From Ponticoccus alexandrii (lineage in GTDB: Bacteria; Pseudomonadota; Alphaproteobacteria; Rhodobacterales; Rhodobacteraceae): a stretch of DNA of 64,000 nucleotides. The stretch lies in assembly GCF_016806125.1 (NCBI RefSeq), contig NZ_CP047166.1, positions 1,860,001 through 1,924,000 on the forward strand, written 5' to 3'. A program made the position numbers and the translations under genes. Positions 39,044-48,226 of the stretch are shown piece by piece; positions within the stretch are counted from its first letter, which is position 1, and each line of letters starts with the position of its first letter. The notes below the pieces were generated by a model. It was not told the origin of the DNA. It ran no database searches and worked only from the letters and a program-made list of their open reading frames with translations.

Positions 39044-41341
39044 ATGGTGCAGGCGGCCGACATCAATCCGGTGCAGGAAGCGCGGACCCGAACTCCGGTT
39101 CTGGGCGCCGGTGTCCTGCTGGCGCTGGCGGTGCTGTCCCTGATCAGCGCGCAGGTCATGCAGGCCCGGGCGGCGGAAGTGGCGGCGCTGGCGGCGACCG
39201 GAACCCTGGGCGTTCTCGCGGTGGGCTGGGTGCTGTTCGACGGGGTGCTGCGGCGGCGCAGCGCCGTGAAGCTGGAGCAGATCGACGACATCATCCGGGA
39301 CAATCCCGCGCTGTGCTTCGTCACCGATGGCACCGGTCGCATTCTGCGCACCAACCACCGCGCGGCCAAGCGTTTTCGCGCTGGCACCGGCACCCCGCTG
39401 GCCGAGGTCATGCGCGCGGTCTTCGCCAGTTCCGAGGGCATCCTCTACCGCCTGCACCAGAAGGCGCTGGCGGATGGCGCGGCGGTGGAGGAGGTGACCA
39501 GCCATGCCGAAGGCTACCGCATCTTCACGCGCTGTTTCGGCGCCGACCTTGTGTTGTGGCGTTTCGACAGCGCGCGCACAGGCGCCGGTGGCGCGGCGCG
39601 GGGAGACCTGCCGCTGATGACGCTGGGCCGCAATGGTGCGGTGCTGTACATGAACGGCGCGGCGCGCAAGTTGCTGGGCATGCGCGCCAAACGGCTGGAG
39701 GATGTGCTTGCGGACCTGCCGCTGCGGTCGGGCGGCGTGCATTATCTCAAGGGGGCCGAAACCAACCAGCGGGTGCTGGTGCAGAACTCGGACATCGGTG
39801 CCGGGCGGGTGGAGCTGATCCTGTCGCCGATCTCCGATGTCAGTCGTGATCACGACAGCAGGGGCAGCTTCGACGGGCTTCCGGTGCCGCTGCTGAAGGT
39901 CGCCCCCGACGGCACGATCCTGCGCGCCAACCCAGAGGCGCGGACCCTGCTCGACATGGGGCAGGGCAGCCCCGGCCATATCGCCGAACACATGGAGGGG
40001 CTGGGCCGCGCCATCAAGGACTGGCTGCAAGAGGCGGCGGACGGGCGCGGGCTGCACCGCTCGGAGTTCCTGCGGCTGACACGCGCCGACCGGGAAGTCT
40101 TTGTGCAGGTCACGCTGAACCGCATCGTCGAAAAGGGCGAAACCGCGCTGATCGCCGTGCTGAACGACGCGACCGAGCTCAAGACGCTCGAGGCGCAATT
40201 CGTGCAAAGCCAGAAGATGCAGGCGATCGGCCAGCTTGCGGGCGGCGTGGCGCATGATTTCAACAACCTGCTGACGGCGATCTCGGGCCACTGTGACCTG
40301 CTGCTGCTGCGCCACGATCAGGGCGACCCGGATTATGGCGACCTCGTGCAGATCAACCAGAATGCCAACCGCGCTGCCGCGCTGGTCGGGCAGCTTCTGG
40401 CCTTTTCGCGCAAGCAGACCATGCAGCCAGAGGTGCTGGACCTGCGCGACACGCTTTCCGATCTGGCGCATCTGCTGAACCGTCTGGTGGGCGAGCGGGT
40501 GCGCCTGACCCTGCGCCACGATCCGGTCCTGCCGCAGGTGCGCGGCGATCGGCGGCAGCTGGAACAGGTGGTGATGAACCTTGTGGTGAACGCCCGCGAC
40601 GCCATGCCCGAGGGCGGCGAGATCGTGGTCGAGACAGAGCGCCGCATCCTGCGGGACCCGCTGAAGCGCGACCGCGCCGTTGTGGCGCCGGGCGCCTATG
40701 TCGCGGTCCGCGTCACCGATGAGGGGATGGGCATCCCGCCCGACAAGCTCTCGAAGGTGTTCGAGCCGTTCTTTACAACCAAGCGCACCGGAGAGGGGAC
40801 GGGCCTTGGCCTTTCGACGGTATACGGCATCGTCAAGCAGACCGGCGGCTTCATCTTCGTCGACAGCGTTGTGGGGCAGGGGACCTGTTTTACCCTGCTG
40901 CTGCCCGCCTATCACGCGCAGTCCGCTGCCGCGCCCGCGAAACCCCGAGAGAGGGCGGAAAACCTGCCGCAGAAGGGCTCTGGCGTGGTCCTTCTGGTCG
41001 AGGACGAGGCGCCGGTCCGTGCCTTTGCGGCCCGCGCGCTGCGCCTGCGCGGTTACACCGTGATCGAGGCCGAAACCGCCGAAGACGCCTTGCACACGCT
41101 GGAGGACGAGGCCCTGGCGGTCGACATCTTCGTGACGGATGTGGTGATGCCGGGCATGGATGGCCCGACCTGGGTACGCAAGGCGCGCGAGCAGCGCCCG
41201 GACACCCGTGTCGTCTTTGTCTCGGGCTACGCCGAGGCGGCCTTTGGCGAGGGCAGCGACGAGATCCCGAATTCTGTCTTCCTGCCGAAACCGTTCTCGC
41301 TGTCGGAGCTGACAGAAACCGTCCACCGCCAGTTGTCATGA
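39044..41341 (+). CDS. cckA: CckA-type hybrid sensor histidine kinase
   Basis: A 765-residue inner-membrane kinase. Two membrane helices near the start ([20 protein letters not shown] and [17 protein letters not shown]), PAS-like regions (about 90-380), HisKA with the phospho-acceptor His404 in [17 protein letters not shown], HATPase_c ([35 protein letters not shown]) and a C-terminal receiver domain with phospho-acceptor Asp699 in [14 protein letters not shown]. CckA phosphorylates CtrA and CpdR through ChpT; in Rhodobacterales this controls motility and gene transfer agents more than the cell cycle. ATG 39044 behind AGGGAA is preferred over GTG 39014. Confidence 0.92.
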   Translation: MVQAADINPVQEARTRTPVLGAGVLLALAVLSLISAQVMQARAAEVAALAATGTLGVLAVGWVLFDGVLRRRSAVKLEQIDDIIRDNPALCFVTDGTGRILRTNHRAAKRFRAGTGTPLAEVMRAVFASSEGILYRLHQKALADGAAVEEVTSHAEGYRIFTRCFGADLVLWRFDSARTGAGGAARGDLPLMTLGRNGAVLYMNGAARKLLGMRAKRLEDVLADLPLRSGGVHYLKGAETNQRVLVQNSDIGAGRVELILSPISDVSRDHDSRGSFDGLPVPLLKVAPDGTILRANPEARTLLDMGQGSPGHIAEHMEGLGRAIKDWLQEAADGRGLHRSEFLRLTRADREVFVQVTLNRIVEKGETALIAVLNDATELKTLEAQFVQSQKMQAIGQLAGGVAHDFNNLLTAISGHCDLLLLRHDQGDPDYGDLVQINQNANRAAALVGQLLAFSRKQTMQPEVLDLRDTLSDLAHLLNRLVGERVRLTLRHDPVLPQVRGDRRQLEQVVMNLVVNARDAMPEGGEIVVETERRILRDPLKRDRAVVAPGAYVAVRVTDEGMGIPPDKLSKVFEPFFTTKRTGEGTGLGLSTVYGIVKQTGGFIFVDSVVGQGTCFTLLLPAYHAQSAAAPAKPRERAENLPQKGSGVVLLVEDEAPVRAFAARALRLRGYTVIEAETAEDALHTLEDEALAVDIFVTDVVMPGMDGPTWVRKAREQRPDTRVVFVSGYAEAAFGEGSDEIPNSVFLPKPFSLSELTETVHRQLS

Positions 41342-41409
41342 CAGGCACAGGGCGCCGCCACACGCGCCTGTGAGTTGTGCTGACCGTCATGTGAACATAT
41401 CATGAACAC

Positions 41410-42645
41410 ATGGCGCAATTCTCACTTTCTGAAAAACTGGCGATCCTCTCGGATGCAGCGAAATACGATGCCTCCTGTGCGTCGTCTGGCGGCCAGCGCC
41501 GGGATTCGCGGGACGGCCAGGGCCTTGGCTCGACCACCGGCTCGGGCATCTGCCATGCCTACGCGCCGGACGGGCGCTGCATCAGCCTGCTCAAGATCCT
41601 GATGACGAATTTCTGCATCTACGATTGCGCCTATTGCGTGAACCGCGTCAGCTCCAACGTGCAGCGCGCGCGCTTCTCTCCCGAAGAGGTCGTCACCCTC
41701 ACCACGGAATTCTACCGCCGCAACTACATCGAGGGCCTTTTCCTGTCCTCCGGCATCATCCGCTCGCCGGACGAGACCATGGCCGACATGGTGCGCATCG
41801 CCCGCACCCTGCGGGAGGAGCATCGCTTTCGCGGCTACATCCATCTCAAGACCATCCCCGACGCCTCGCCCGAGCTGATCGAGCAGGCGGGGCTTTACGC
41901 CGACCGCATCTCGATCAACATCGAACTGCCCACCGACAGCGGGGTGAAGGCCTTCGCACCCGAGAAATCGCCCGACGGCATCCGTAAGGCCATGGCCGAC
42001 GTGCGGCTGAGACAGGACGCGCAGAAGGACCGCAGCCACACCGGCCGCAGACCGCCGCGCTTCTCGCCCGCCGGGCAGTCGACGCAGATGATCGTCGGCG
42101 CCGACGGGGCGAACGACAGCACCATCCTCAAGACCTCGACGCGGCTTTACTCCAGCTACCGGCTGAAGCGCGTCTATTACTCGGCCTTCTCGCCGATCCC
42201 CGACAGTTCCACGGCCCTGCCGCTGATCCAGCCGCCGCTGCAACGCGAACACCGCCTCTATCAGGCGGACTGGCTGCTGCGCTTCTACGGCTTCGGCGCC
42301 GAAGAGATCACCGCCGCCAGCCCCGACGGCAACCTCGACCTTGCCATCGACCCGAAGCTCGCCTGGGCGCTGGCCAACCGCCACGTCTTCCCGGTGGATG
42401 TGAACCGCGCCGACCGCGAGACCCTGCTGCGCGTGCCCGGCATCGGTGCCAAGACCGTGGCCCGCGTCCTGACGACGCGCCGCCACCGCAGCCTGCGCTA
42501 TGACGATTTGCGCCGCATGGGGGCCAATCTCAGGCAGGCGCGGCCCTTCATCACGCTGACCGACTGGCGGCCCCGCGCGCTGCTGGACGCTGCCGACCTG
42601 CGCGCCCGCTTCGCGCCGCCGCCAGAGCAGTTGCAGTTGATCTGA
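41410..42645 (+). CDS. Putative DNA modification/repair radical SAM protein
   Basis: A 411-residue radical SAM enzyme. The cluster motif is CIYDCAYC, and the start KLAILSDAAKYDASCASSGG plus GSGICHAYAPDGRCISLLKI matches the family found next to UdgX/DUF4130 genes (SplB-related, TIGR03916-type). The C-terminus has a helix-hairpin-helix (NRADRETLLRVPGIGAKTVA), a DNA-binding element. Its TGA overlaps the start of the next gene (TGATG). It probably works with the DUF4130-UdgX fusion on damaged or modified DNA; the reaction is unknown. Confidence 0.9.
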   Translation: MAQFSLSEKLAILSDAAKYDASCASSGGQRRDSRDGQGLGSTTGSGICHAYAPDGRCISLLKILMTNFCIYDCAYCVNRVSSNVQRARFSPEEVVTLTTEFYRRNYIEGLFLSSGIIRSPDETMADMVRIARTLREEHRFRGYIHLKTIPDASPELIEQAGLYADRISINIELPTDSGVKAFAPEKSPDGIRKAMADVRLRQDAQKDRSHTGRRPPRFSPAGQSTQMIVGADGANDSTILKTSTRLYSSYRLKRVYYSAFSPIPDSSTALPLIQPPLQREHRLYQADWLLRFYGFGAEEITAASPDGNLDLAIDPKLAWALANRHVFPVDVNRADRETLLRVPGIGAKTVARVLTTRRHRSLRYDDLRRMGANLRQARPFITLTDWRPRALLDAADLRARFAPPPEQLQLI

Positions 42646-44069
42646 TGCGCTCGGTCGTCCTGCCACAGATCGGCACCTTCGACGCGTGGCGCCAAGAGGC
42701 CCGCGGCCTGATCGCCGCCCGCGTCCCGCCCGAGGCGGTGCTCTGGTCGCGCGGCGCGCCGCAGGACGACCTCTTCGCCGAACCCGCGCAGGGGGCAGAG
42801 AGCGCACCGCTGACCGTCCCCAGGGACTTCGCCCGCCTCGCGGGCCTCGTCGCATGGCACGCGGACCCGCAGCGCTTCGCCCATCTCTACTTGGCGCTCT
42901 GGCGCGTGAAGGAAAACCCGCGCATCCTGCAGGACCGGGGCGACCCGGGCATCGACCGGCTGAACCGCATGGCCAAGGAGGTCAGTCGCGACAAGCACAA
43001 GATGACGGCCTTTGTCCGCTTCCGCGAGATCGGCGACCCAGCCGCACCACGCCGCCGCTTCGCGGCCTGGTTCGAGCCTTCGCATTTCATCACCGAACCC
43101 ACCGCGCCCTTCTTCGCCAGACGCTTCGGCGACATGGACTGGTCGATCTTCACCCCGCACGCCACCGCGCATTTCCGCGAGGGCGTCACCCGGTTCGCGC
43201 CGCCCGAGCCGAACCCGGGCCTGCCGGAGGACGTGACCGAAGATCTCTGGCGCACCTATTTCCGCAACATCTTCAACCCCGCGCGGGTCAAGCTGAAGGC
43301 AATGCAGTCGGAAATGCCGAAGAAATACTGGCGCAACCTGCCCGAGGCCGACCTGATCCCCGAGATGGTCGCTTCGGCCCGAACCCGTGCGCGCGCCATG
43401 GCCGAGGCCGCGCCAACCCTTGCCCCAGATCGCGCCGCGCGCATCACCGGGCGGCTGCAAGACAGCCGGATACGGACGCCGCCCGCGGATGACCTCGATG
43501 CGCTGAAACGGGGGCTCGAGGGCTGCCGCCGCTGCCCGCTCTGGCAGGATGCAACGCAGCCTGTTGCCGGCTGCGGCCCAAGGACGGCTCGCCTGATGAT
43601 CGTCGGCGAGCAACCGGGCGATCAGGAGGACCTTGCCGGCAAGCCCTTCGTCGGCCCGGCGGGCCAGCTTTTCGACAAGCTGGCCGGCGAGGCTGGCCTC
43701 GACCGGCAGGCGGCCTTCGTCACGAATGCGGTCAAGCACTTCAAGTTCCTGCCGCGCGGCAAGCGCCGCCTGCACCAGCCCCCGAACCGGCAGGAAATCG
43801 ACCATTGCCGCTGGTGGCTGGATCAGGAACGCGCGCTGGTGAAACCCGAGTTGATCCTCGCCATGGGGGCCACCGCGCTCGAAAGCCTGACCGGCTCCCG
43901 CAAGGGCTTGCTGGCGCGGCGCGGCAGGGTGGAGGCGGCGCCCGACGGCACGCCCATTCTGATCGCTACGCACCCCTCCTATCTGCTACGCCTTCCCCCG
44001 TCCGAGCGCCCGCAGGCAGAGGCGCTCTTCCGCGACGACCTGAAGAAAGCCCGGCAAATGCTCTCCTGA
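42645..44069 (+). CDS. DUF4130-UdgX fusion, uracil-DNA-binding protein
   Basis: A 474-residue fusion. Residues about 1-245 are the DUF4130 domain (FAHLYLALWRVKENPRILQD, KEVSRDKHKMTAFVRFREIG). Residues about 275-474 are a UDG-superfamily domain with motif A GEQPGDQEDLAGKPFVGPAG, Cys294, Cys297 and Cys310 plus Cys388 as likely 4Fe-4S ligands, and the UdgX hallmark loop RGKRRLH with His377. In UdgX that His makes a covalent bond to the abasic site after uracil excision. Here the loop is KRRLH instead of the commoner KRRIH. It is translationally coupled to the radical SAM gene. Confidence 0.92.
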   Translation: MRSVVLPQIGTFDAWRQEARGLIAARVPPEAVLWSRGAPQDDLFAEPAQGAESAPLTVPRDFARLAGLVAWHADPQRFAHLYLALWRVKENPRILQDRGDPGIDRLNRMAKEVSRDKHKMTAFVRFREIGDPAAPRRRFAAWFEPSHFITEPTAPFFARRFGDMDWSIFTPHATAHFREGVTRFAPPEPNPGLPEDVTEDLWRTYFRNIFNPARVKLKAMQSEMPKKYWRNLPEADLIPEMVASARTRARAMAEAAPTLAPDRAARITGRLQDSRIRTPPADDLDALKRGLEGCRRCPLWQDATQPVAGCGPRTARLMIVGEQPGDQEDLAGKPFVGPAGQLFDKLAGEAGLDRQAAFVTNAVKHFKFLPRGKRRLHQPPNRQEIDHCRWWLDQERALVKPELILAMGATALESLTGSRKGLLARRGRVEAAPDGTPILIATHPSYLLRLPPSERPQAEALFRDDLKKARQMLS

Positions 44070-44074
44070 CCCGT

Positions 44075-44134
44075 ATTTCTTCTCTGTCGAAATACTCTGG
44101 GGGGAATGCCGAAGGCAGGGGGGCAAAGCCCCCA
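44075..44134. repeat. Dispersed C/G-rich hairpin repeat, copy 2
   Basis: This block reads ATTTCTTCTCTGTCGAAATA then CTCTGGGGGG and ends in a GGGGGC-AAA-GCCCCC hairpin. It shares the order of elements with 3281-3332 and 56140-56189. It lies between the convergent udgX and gap genes, in a terminator position. Confidence 0.6.
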
Positions 44135-44223
44135 CTTGAATCGCAAGACGAGGCAAGGCCGCCGCCTGAAACGCCAAACGCCCGACCAAAGGCCGGGCGT
44201 CGCACTCCGCAAGACGCGGCGGC

Positions 44224-45225
44224 TCAGTGCAGCAGGCGGCCCATGGTGCCCGCGACATCGGCCATGCGCGCCGAGAAGCCCCACTCGTTGTCGTACCACG
44301 CCAGAACCCGCACCAGCCGGCCCACGACCTTGGTCTGGTCGGGCGCGAAGATCGAGGAATGCGTGGTGTGGTTGAAGTCGATGGAGACCTTGGGCTCCGG
44401 GTCATAGGACAGCACCGCGCCCATGCGTCCGGCTGCGGCCTCGGCCACCACCTCGTTCACATTGGCCTCTGTCACGTCGCGCTTCGCCACGAAGGTCAGG
44501 TCCACCGCCGAGACATTGGGCGTCGGCACCCGCACGGCAGAGCCGTCCAGCTTGCCCTTCAGGTTCGGCAGTACCTCGCCCAGGGCCTTCGCCGCGCCGG
44601 TCGAGGTCGGAATCATCGCCATGGCGGCGGCGCGTGCGCGATACAGGTCGGCGTGGCGGCGGTCCAGCGTCGGCTGGTCGCCGGTATAGCTGTGAATCGT
44701 GGTCATGATGCCGCTCTCGATGCCGATGGCCTCGTCCAGCACCTTGGCTAGCGGGGCAAGGCAGTTGGTGGTGCAGGAGCCGTTCGAGATCATGACCTCG
44801 CCCTTCACCATCTCGCGGTGGTTGACGCCGTAGACAACGGTGCGCTGCACGTTCTTCGCAGGCGCCGAGATCAGCACCGATTTCGCGCCGCGGCGCAGGT
44901 GCGCGTCGGCTTTGCTGCCGTCGTTGAACTGGCCGGTGCATTCGAGCACGACGTCGCAGCCGTCCCAGTCCAGCGCGTCCAGCTCATACGACGACATCAC
45001 GTCGATCGGCCCGCGTCCGAGGTCGATGGACTTGTCCTTCACACTCACGGTGCCGGGAAAGCGGCCATGCACGGAGTCGTAGCGCAGCAGATGCGCATGG
45101 GTCTCCAGTGGCCCGGGGGCGTTGATCTTCACCACCTGCACATCGTTGCGGGCGCTTTCGACGATATGCGCCAGCGTGCAGCGGCCGATCCGGCCAAATC
45201 CGTTGATGCCAACCGTGACGGTCAT
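44224..45225 (-). CDS. gap: Glyceraldehyde-3-phosphate dehydrogenase
   Basis: A 333-residue enzyme, ATG at 45225 behind AGGAG. The Rossmann fold starts VTVGINGFGRIGRCTLAHIV; the active-site Cys is in SNGSCTTNCLAPLAKVLDEA and the catalytic His in SYTGDQPTLD-region as usual; the phosphate-binding region STGAAKALGEVLP and the C-terminal WYDNEWGFSARMADVA are present. It oxidises glyceraldehyde 3-phosphate in glycolysis or reduces bisphosphoglycerate in gluconeogenesis. The NAD-selecting Asp after strand 2 (IND in most relatives) is Ala36 here (INAPGP), which could loosen cofactor preference toward NADP. Confidence 0.9.
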   Translation of the reverse strand: MTVTVGINGFGRIGRCTLAHIVESARNDVQVVKINAPGPLETHAHLLRYDSVHGRFPGTVSVKDKSIDLGRGPIDVMSSYELDALDWDGCDVVLECTGQFNDGSKADAHLRRGAKSVLISAPAKNVQRTVVYGVNHREMVKGEVMISNGSCTTNCLAPLAKVLDEAIGIESGIMTTIHSYTGDQPTLDRRHADLYRARAAAMAMIPTSTGAAKALGEVLPNLKGKLDGSAVRVPTPNVSAVDLTFVAKRDVTEANVNEVVAEAAAGRMGAVLSYDPEPKVSIDFNHTTHSSIFAPDQTKVVGRLVRVLAWYDNEWGFSARMADVAGTMGRLLH

Positions 45226-45403
45226 CGCGATACTCCTGAGCTTTATGCGCCTGTCGGGGCCGGGTATACGAAGGCAACATCGGTGTGCATACCCCAAAAG
45301 ACTTTCCAAACCAGTATGTTAGCGATAAATCTCTGGTCCCGGCGGGTGGTGGCGCTAACCTTTCGGGACCGTTTGCGTTAACGATCGTACCCTCGGAAAG
45401 AGC

Positions 45404-45793
45404 ATGCCCGATCCGACCCCTTGCCTTGCCCTTGTCGGGCGAATCCTTCTGGCTGGCCTTTTCCTCGGCGGCTTCGCGCAGAAGCTGGGTGATCCAGCTC
45501 CGGCGCAGGCCCTGCTGGCGGCGCGGGGCTGGCCGTTCTGGCTGATCTGGCCAGCGGCGCTATACAACCTTGCGGCGGGTGTCGCGGTGGTGCTTGGCGT
45601 GCTGACGCGGCCCGTGGCCGCCTCGCTCGCGCTGTATTGCATGGTCACCAGCCTCTTTCACTTTCTCCCCGGTGACCCGTGGCAGATGACGATCTTCGTC
45701 AAGAACTGGGCCATCGCGGGCGGCTGCCTGATGCTGGCAGCCCACGGGGCCGGGCCGTGGCGCTTGCGCTGGGGGCCGGACAGGCTAGGTTGA
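45404..45793 (+). CDS. DoxX-family membrane protein
   Basis: A 129-residue inner-membrane protein with four hydrophobic segments (LALVGRILLAGLFLGGFAQK, WPFWLIWPAALYNLAAGVAV, RPVAASLALYCMVTSLFHFL, IAGGCLMLAAHGAG). The pattern GRILLAGLFLGGFAQKLGDP and DPWQMTIFVKNWAIAGG is typical of DoxX/SURF4-type proteins, which have roles in redox and quinone-linked processes that are poorly known. It is alone between gap and the DUF808 gene and ends 25 bases before the latter. Confidence 0.85.
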   Translation: MPDPTPCLALVGRILLAGLFLGGFAQKLGDPAPAQALLAARGWPFWLIWPAALYNLAAGVAVVLGVLTRPVAASLALYCMVTSLFHFLPGDPWQMTIFVKNWAIAGGCLMLAAHGAGPWRLRWGPDRLG

Positions 45794-45818
45794 CCGCGAC
45801 ACAACAGGGACGGGCGGA

Positions 45819-46787
45819 ATGAGCGGATTACTGGCACTTCTGGACGATGTTTCGGCCATTGCAAAGGTCGCGGCGGCTTCGGTCGACGACATCGGCGCGG
45901 CGGCCATGAAGGCGGGGTCGAAGACGGCGGGGGTGCTGATCGACGACGCGGCGGTGACGCCGAAGTACCTTCAGGGCTTCAAGCCGGCCCGCGAACTGCC
46001 GATCATCTGGCGCATCGCGCGCGGGTCCATCGTCAACAAGCTGGTCTTCCTGATGCCCGCGGCCCTGCTGATGCAGGCCTTCGCGCCCTGGCTGATCTGG
46101 CCATTGCTGATCCTCGGCGGCTGCTACCTTGCCTTCGAGGGCGCGGAAAAGATCGTCCACGTGCTGACGAAACACGACGAGCATTCCGGCGGTCCAGATG
46201 GCAGTCACGACATTTTGGATCCGACGCATCTGGAAGAGCAGAAGATCAAGGGCGCCATCAAGACCGACTTCATCCTCTCGGCAGAGATCATGGTGATCTC
46301 GATGTCGGCGATCGAGGCCTCGACCTTCTGGATGGAGGCGGCGACCCTGGCGGTCGTGGCGTTGTTGGTGACGGCGGCGGTCTACGGCGCCGTGGCGGTG
46401 ATCGTGAAGATGGACGACGTCGGGCTCTGGCTCAGCCAGGTCGCGAACACCGGCTTTGGCCGCTGGCTGGGCCGTGCCATCGTCAAGTTCATGCCGTGGC
46501 TGCTGAAGACCCTGACCGTCGTCGGCACGGCGGCGATGCTCTGGGTCGGCGGCTCGATCATCGTGCATTCGCTGCACGAGATGGGCTGGCACTGGCCCGA
46601 AGAGTTCATTCACCACGTCGCCGTCGACTACGGTCAGGGCAGCGGCGCGCTGGAGTGGATCATCACCGCAGCCATCGACTTCGTTCTGGGATTCGTGGTT
46701 GGGCTGGTGCTGATTCCGATCGGAACAAGGATCGTGGCGCCGATCTGGGCCGCGCTTTTTGGCGGAAAGAACAAAGCGGCGCACTGA
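45819..46787 (+). CDS. DUF808 family membrane protein (YedI-like)
   Basis: A 322-residue protein with the DUF808 start MSGLLALLDDVSAIAKVAAA and DDIGAAAMKAGSKTAGVLID, then DDAAVTPKYLQGFKPARELP. It has about six to seven membrane segments; the middle part has EHSGGPDGSHDILDPTHLEE and IKTDFILSAEIMVISMSAIE, both well conserved in the family. The function of DUF808 is unknown. Confidence 0.9.
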   Translation: MSGLLALLDDVSAIAKVAAASVDDIGAAAMKAGSKTAGVLIDDAAVTPKYLQGFKPARELPIIWRIARGSIVNKLVFLMPAALLMQAFAPWLIWPLLILGGCYLAFEGAEKIVHVLTKHDEHSGGPDGSHDILDPTHLEEQKIKGAIKTDFILSAEIMVISMSAIEASTFWMEAATLAVVALLVTAAVYGAVAVIVKMDDVGLWLSQVANTGFGRWLGRAIVKFMPWLLKTLTVVGTAAMLWVGGSIIVHSLHEMGWHWPEEFIHHVAVDYGQGSGALEWIITAAIDFVLGFVVGLVLIPIGTRIVAPIWAALFGGKNKAAH

Positions 46788-46995
46788 CAGCCAGGCGGCG
46801 ACGCGGTCCGGCGCAGCTGCGTCGCTCCTTTTGCAACCGTCAGGCAAGGACCGGGTCCGCAGCAGACCGTCAAGGCGCCGGGCTGCCGGGTGTGCCCTGA
46901 CAGGTCGCCGGGCTCGGGCCGCCAAGCGCCGCGACCCTTCTTCGGTGGCAAGAACCCGGTGGACAGGTCGCAGACAGGTAACCGCAGATGCGAAA

Positions 46996-47023
46996 AAAGG
47001 CGCGCCGGGCAGGGCGCGCCTTT
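46996..47023 (-). terminator. Rho-independent terminator of the IalB-like gene
   Basis: On the minus strand an 11-bp stem AAAGGCGCGCC...GGCGCGCCTTT with a 6-base loop is followed by a T-run (six T). It lies 24 bases after the stop codon of the ialB-like gene and ends its transcript. Confidence 0.8.
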
Positions 47024-47046
47024 GCTTGTTCCGGAGGGAACGGGAT

Positions 47047-47739
47047 TTACTGCGACAGCGCCGAAGAGGCGTCGTAGGCGGCGGTGAAGCCGGAAAGCGA
47101 CATCTCGACGCTGACTTTCTGATCGGGGGCCAGGGCCGGAACGATGGTCACGACGGCCTTGGCGCCAGCCTTGAATCGCTGGATGTCCTCGGCGGTAAAG
47201 CCGACGCGGGCATAGCAGCCGACCTGCGCGCAGAAGGAGAAGTCAAAGCGCCGCTCGGCGCCGCTGTCGACCTGCACGGTCAGCTTCTGGGTCAGCAGCG
47301 TTTCCAGCGGCACGACAAAGGTGCCACCGGCCACGGCGCGACCGCCGTTCGACAGCTTGAAGATCGAGGCCTCGGCGACGCTGGCGCCATTGGCATCCTT
47401 CAGCAACTGGTACATCTGGCAGACGTCGTCGCCCTCGGGAACTTCGATGCACTGCAGCGACCAGTCGTTGAAGGTCTCCTTGATGTAGGTGCGCGGACCT
47501 TGCTGGCCTGCGGGCGCCTCTGCGCCTTCTTCACCAAGGTCGAGGCCGCCGCCGATGTTGGTCGACGGTGCCGGATCGGCCGCGGGCTCCGATGCGGGAT
47601 CGGCAGCCGGGTCTGCCGCGGGCTCGGTCGCCGGGGCATCGGTGGCCGGATCGGCCGCGGGGGCGTCGTCGGACTGGGCAAAGGCGGGGCCCGCACCCAG
47701 CGCGGCGATCAAAGACAGAAGCAGAAGCGGTTTGGTCAT
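47047..47739 (-). CDS. Invasion-associated locus B (IalB)-family protein
   Basis: A 230-residue secreted protein from ATG at 47739. Signal peptide MTKPLLLLSLIAALGAGPAF then AQ; an Ala/Asp/Pro-rich linker of irregular ADPA repeats (about residues 22-60); then the IalB domain with YIKETFNDWSLQCIEVPEGD, DVCQMYQLLKDANGASVAEA and FDFSFCAQVGCYARVGFTAE. The paired cysteines in the domain are conserved. The family is widespread in free-living Rhodobacterales, so despite the name no virulence role should be assumed. Confidence 0.88.
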   Translation of the reverse strand: MTKPLLLLSLIAALGAGPAFAQSDDAPAADPATDAPATEPAADPAADPASEPAADPAPSTNIGGGLDLGEEGAEAPAGQQGPRTYIKETFNDWSLQCIEVPEGDDVCQMYQLLKDANGASVAEASIFKLSNGGRAVAGGTFVVPLETLLTQKLTVQVDSGAERRFDFSFCAQVGCYARVGFTAEDIQRFKAGAKAVVTIVPALAPDQKVSVEMSLSGFTAAYDASSALSQ

Positions 47740-47885
47740 GGACGTCCTCGGACTTTTTCGTTCTCTGGTTGAAGCTGGCTTTAGCACGGGCGGCTGACAC
47801 TGTCAGGGCGGAAATCACGTACCTTGCGGGCCGTTTGGGCGAATTTGCGCCCGCATCGTGACGGTCGGGACCGGGCCGGGAAAAG

Positions 47886-47910
47886 AAAAGGGACCCCCGG
47901 GGCCCCTTTC
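47886..47910. terminator. Hairpin in the ialB upstream region
   Basis: AAAGGGACCCCCGGGGCCCC then TTT forms a near-perfect stem with A-run before and TTT after. It lies between the ialB-like gene and the sRNA candidate, so it could terminate transcription reading from either side. Confidence 0.45.
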
Positions 47911-48019
47911 CATTATCGCTCCCTGTCGGACCGGCCGACTTTGTCATTGGGGGGACGCTACGAAATGAAAACGAGCCGGTCAACAGGCTTTGTGAAACAC
48001 AGACGACAAGAATGGGCCT

Positions 48020-48115
48020 GTATAAAAAAGCCGCGCCCGGGGGCGCGGCCAGTCTGACAGGGAGGAAGTCGGTCCGGGGCAGGAGAGGACATGACGCCCC
48101 GGACCGACAATGACT
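48020..48115 (-). ncRNA. Candidate small RNA with two hairpins and an anti-SD linker
   Basis: Read on the minus strand: a perfect 13-bp hairpin (arms 48108-48096 and 48080-48068, GTCGGTCCGGGGC) with a 15-base loop containing CATGTCCTCTCCTG, then a single-stranded linker TTCCTCCCTGTCAGACTGG, then a G/C-rich hairpin (GCCGCGCC, 48049-48030) ending in TTTTTTATA. This is a complete sRNA layout with its own terminator. The CCTCCC and TCCTCTCC motifs resemble the anti-Shine-Dalgarno loops of the alphaproteobacterial CcsR and cuckoo RNAs. No gene ends here on this strand, so the terminator needs another transcript. A -10-like CATAGT lies at about 48112-48117. Identity with a known family is not claimed. 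Confidence 0.55.
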
Positions 48116-48226
48116 ATGGCATCAAAAGGTTAAGTTTGTATTTTTGGGGGTGACCTGCGGGACGGGGGCGGCCAAGGGGCTTTGAACCGGCGAAGCGGGA
48201 CGGAAAGCGGGACAGGAAGGGTGACG

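Noticed and set aside
37588-39441. Minus-strand open frame of 617 codons over the RNA methyltransferase
   Set aside because: It overlaps a clear methyltransferase with two catalytic Cys motifs and spans its boundaries with no signal of its own.
38984-41326. Long minus-strand open frame of 780 codons opposite cckA
   Set aside because: The plus strand has all kinase and receiver motifs; the reverse frame has low-complexity HQ-, LR-rich sequence typical of shadows.
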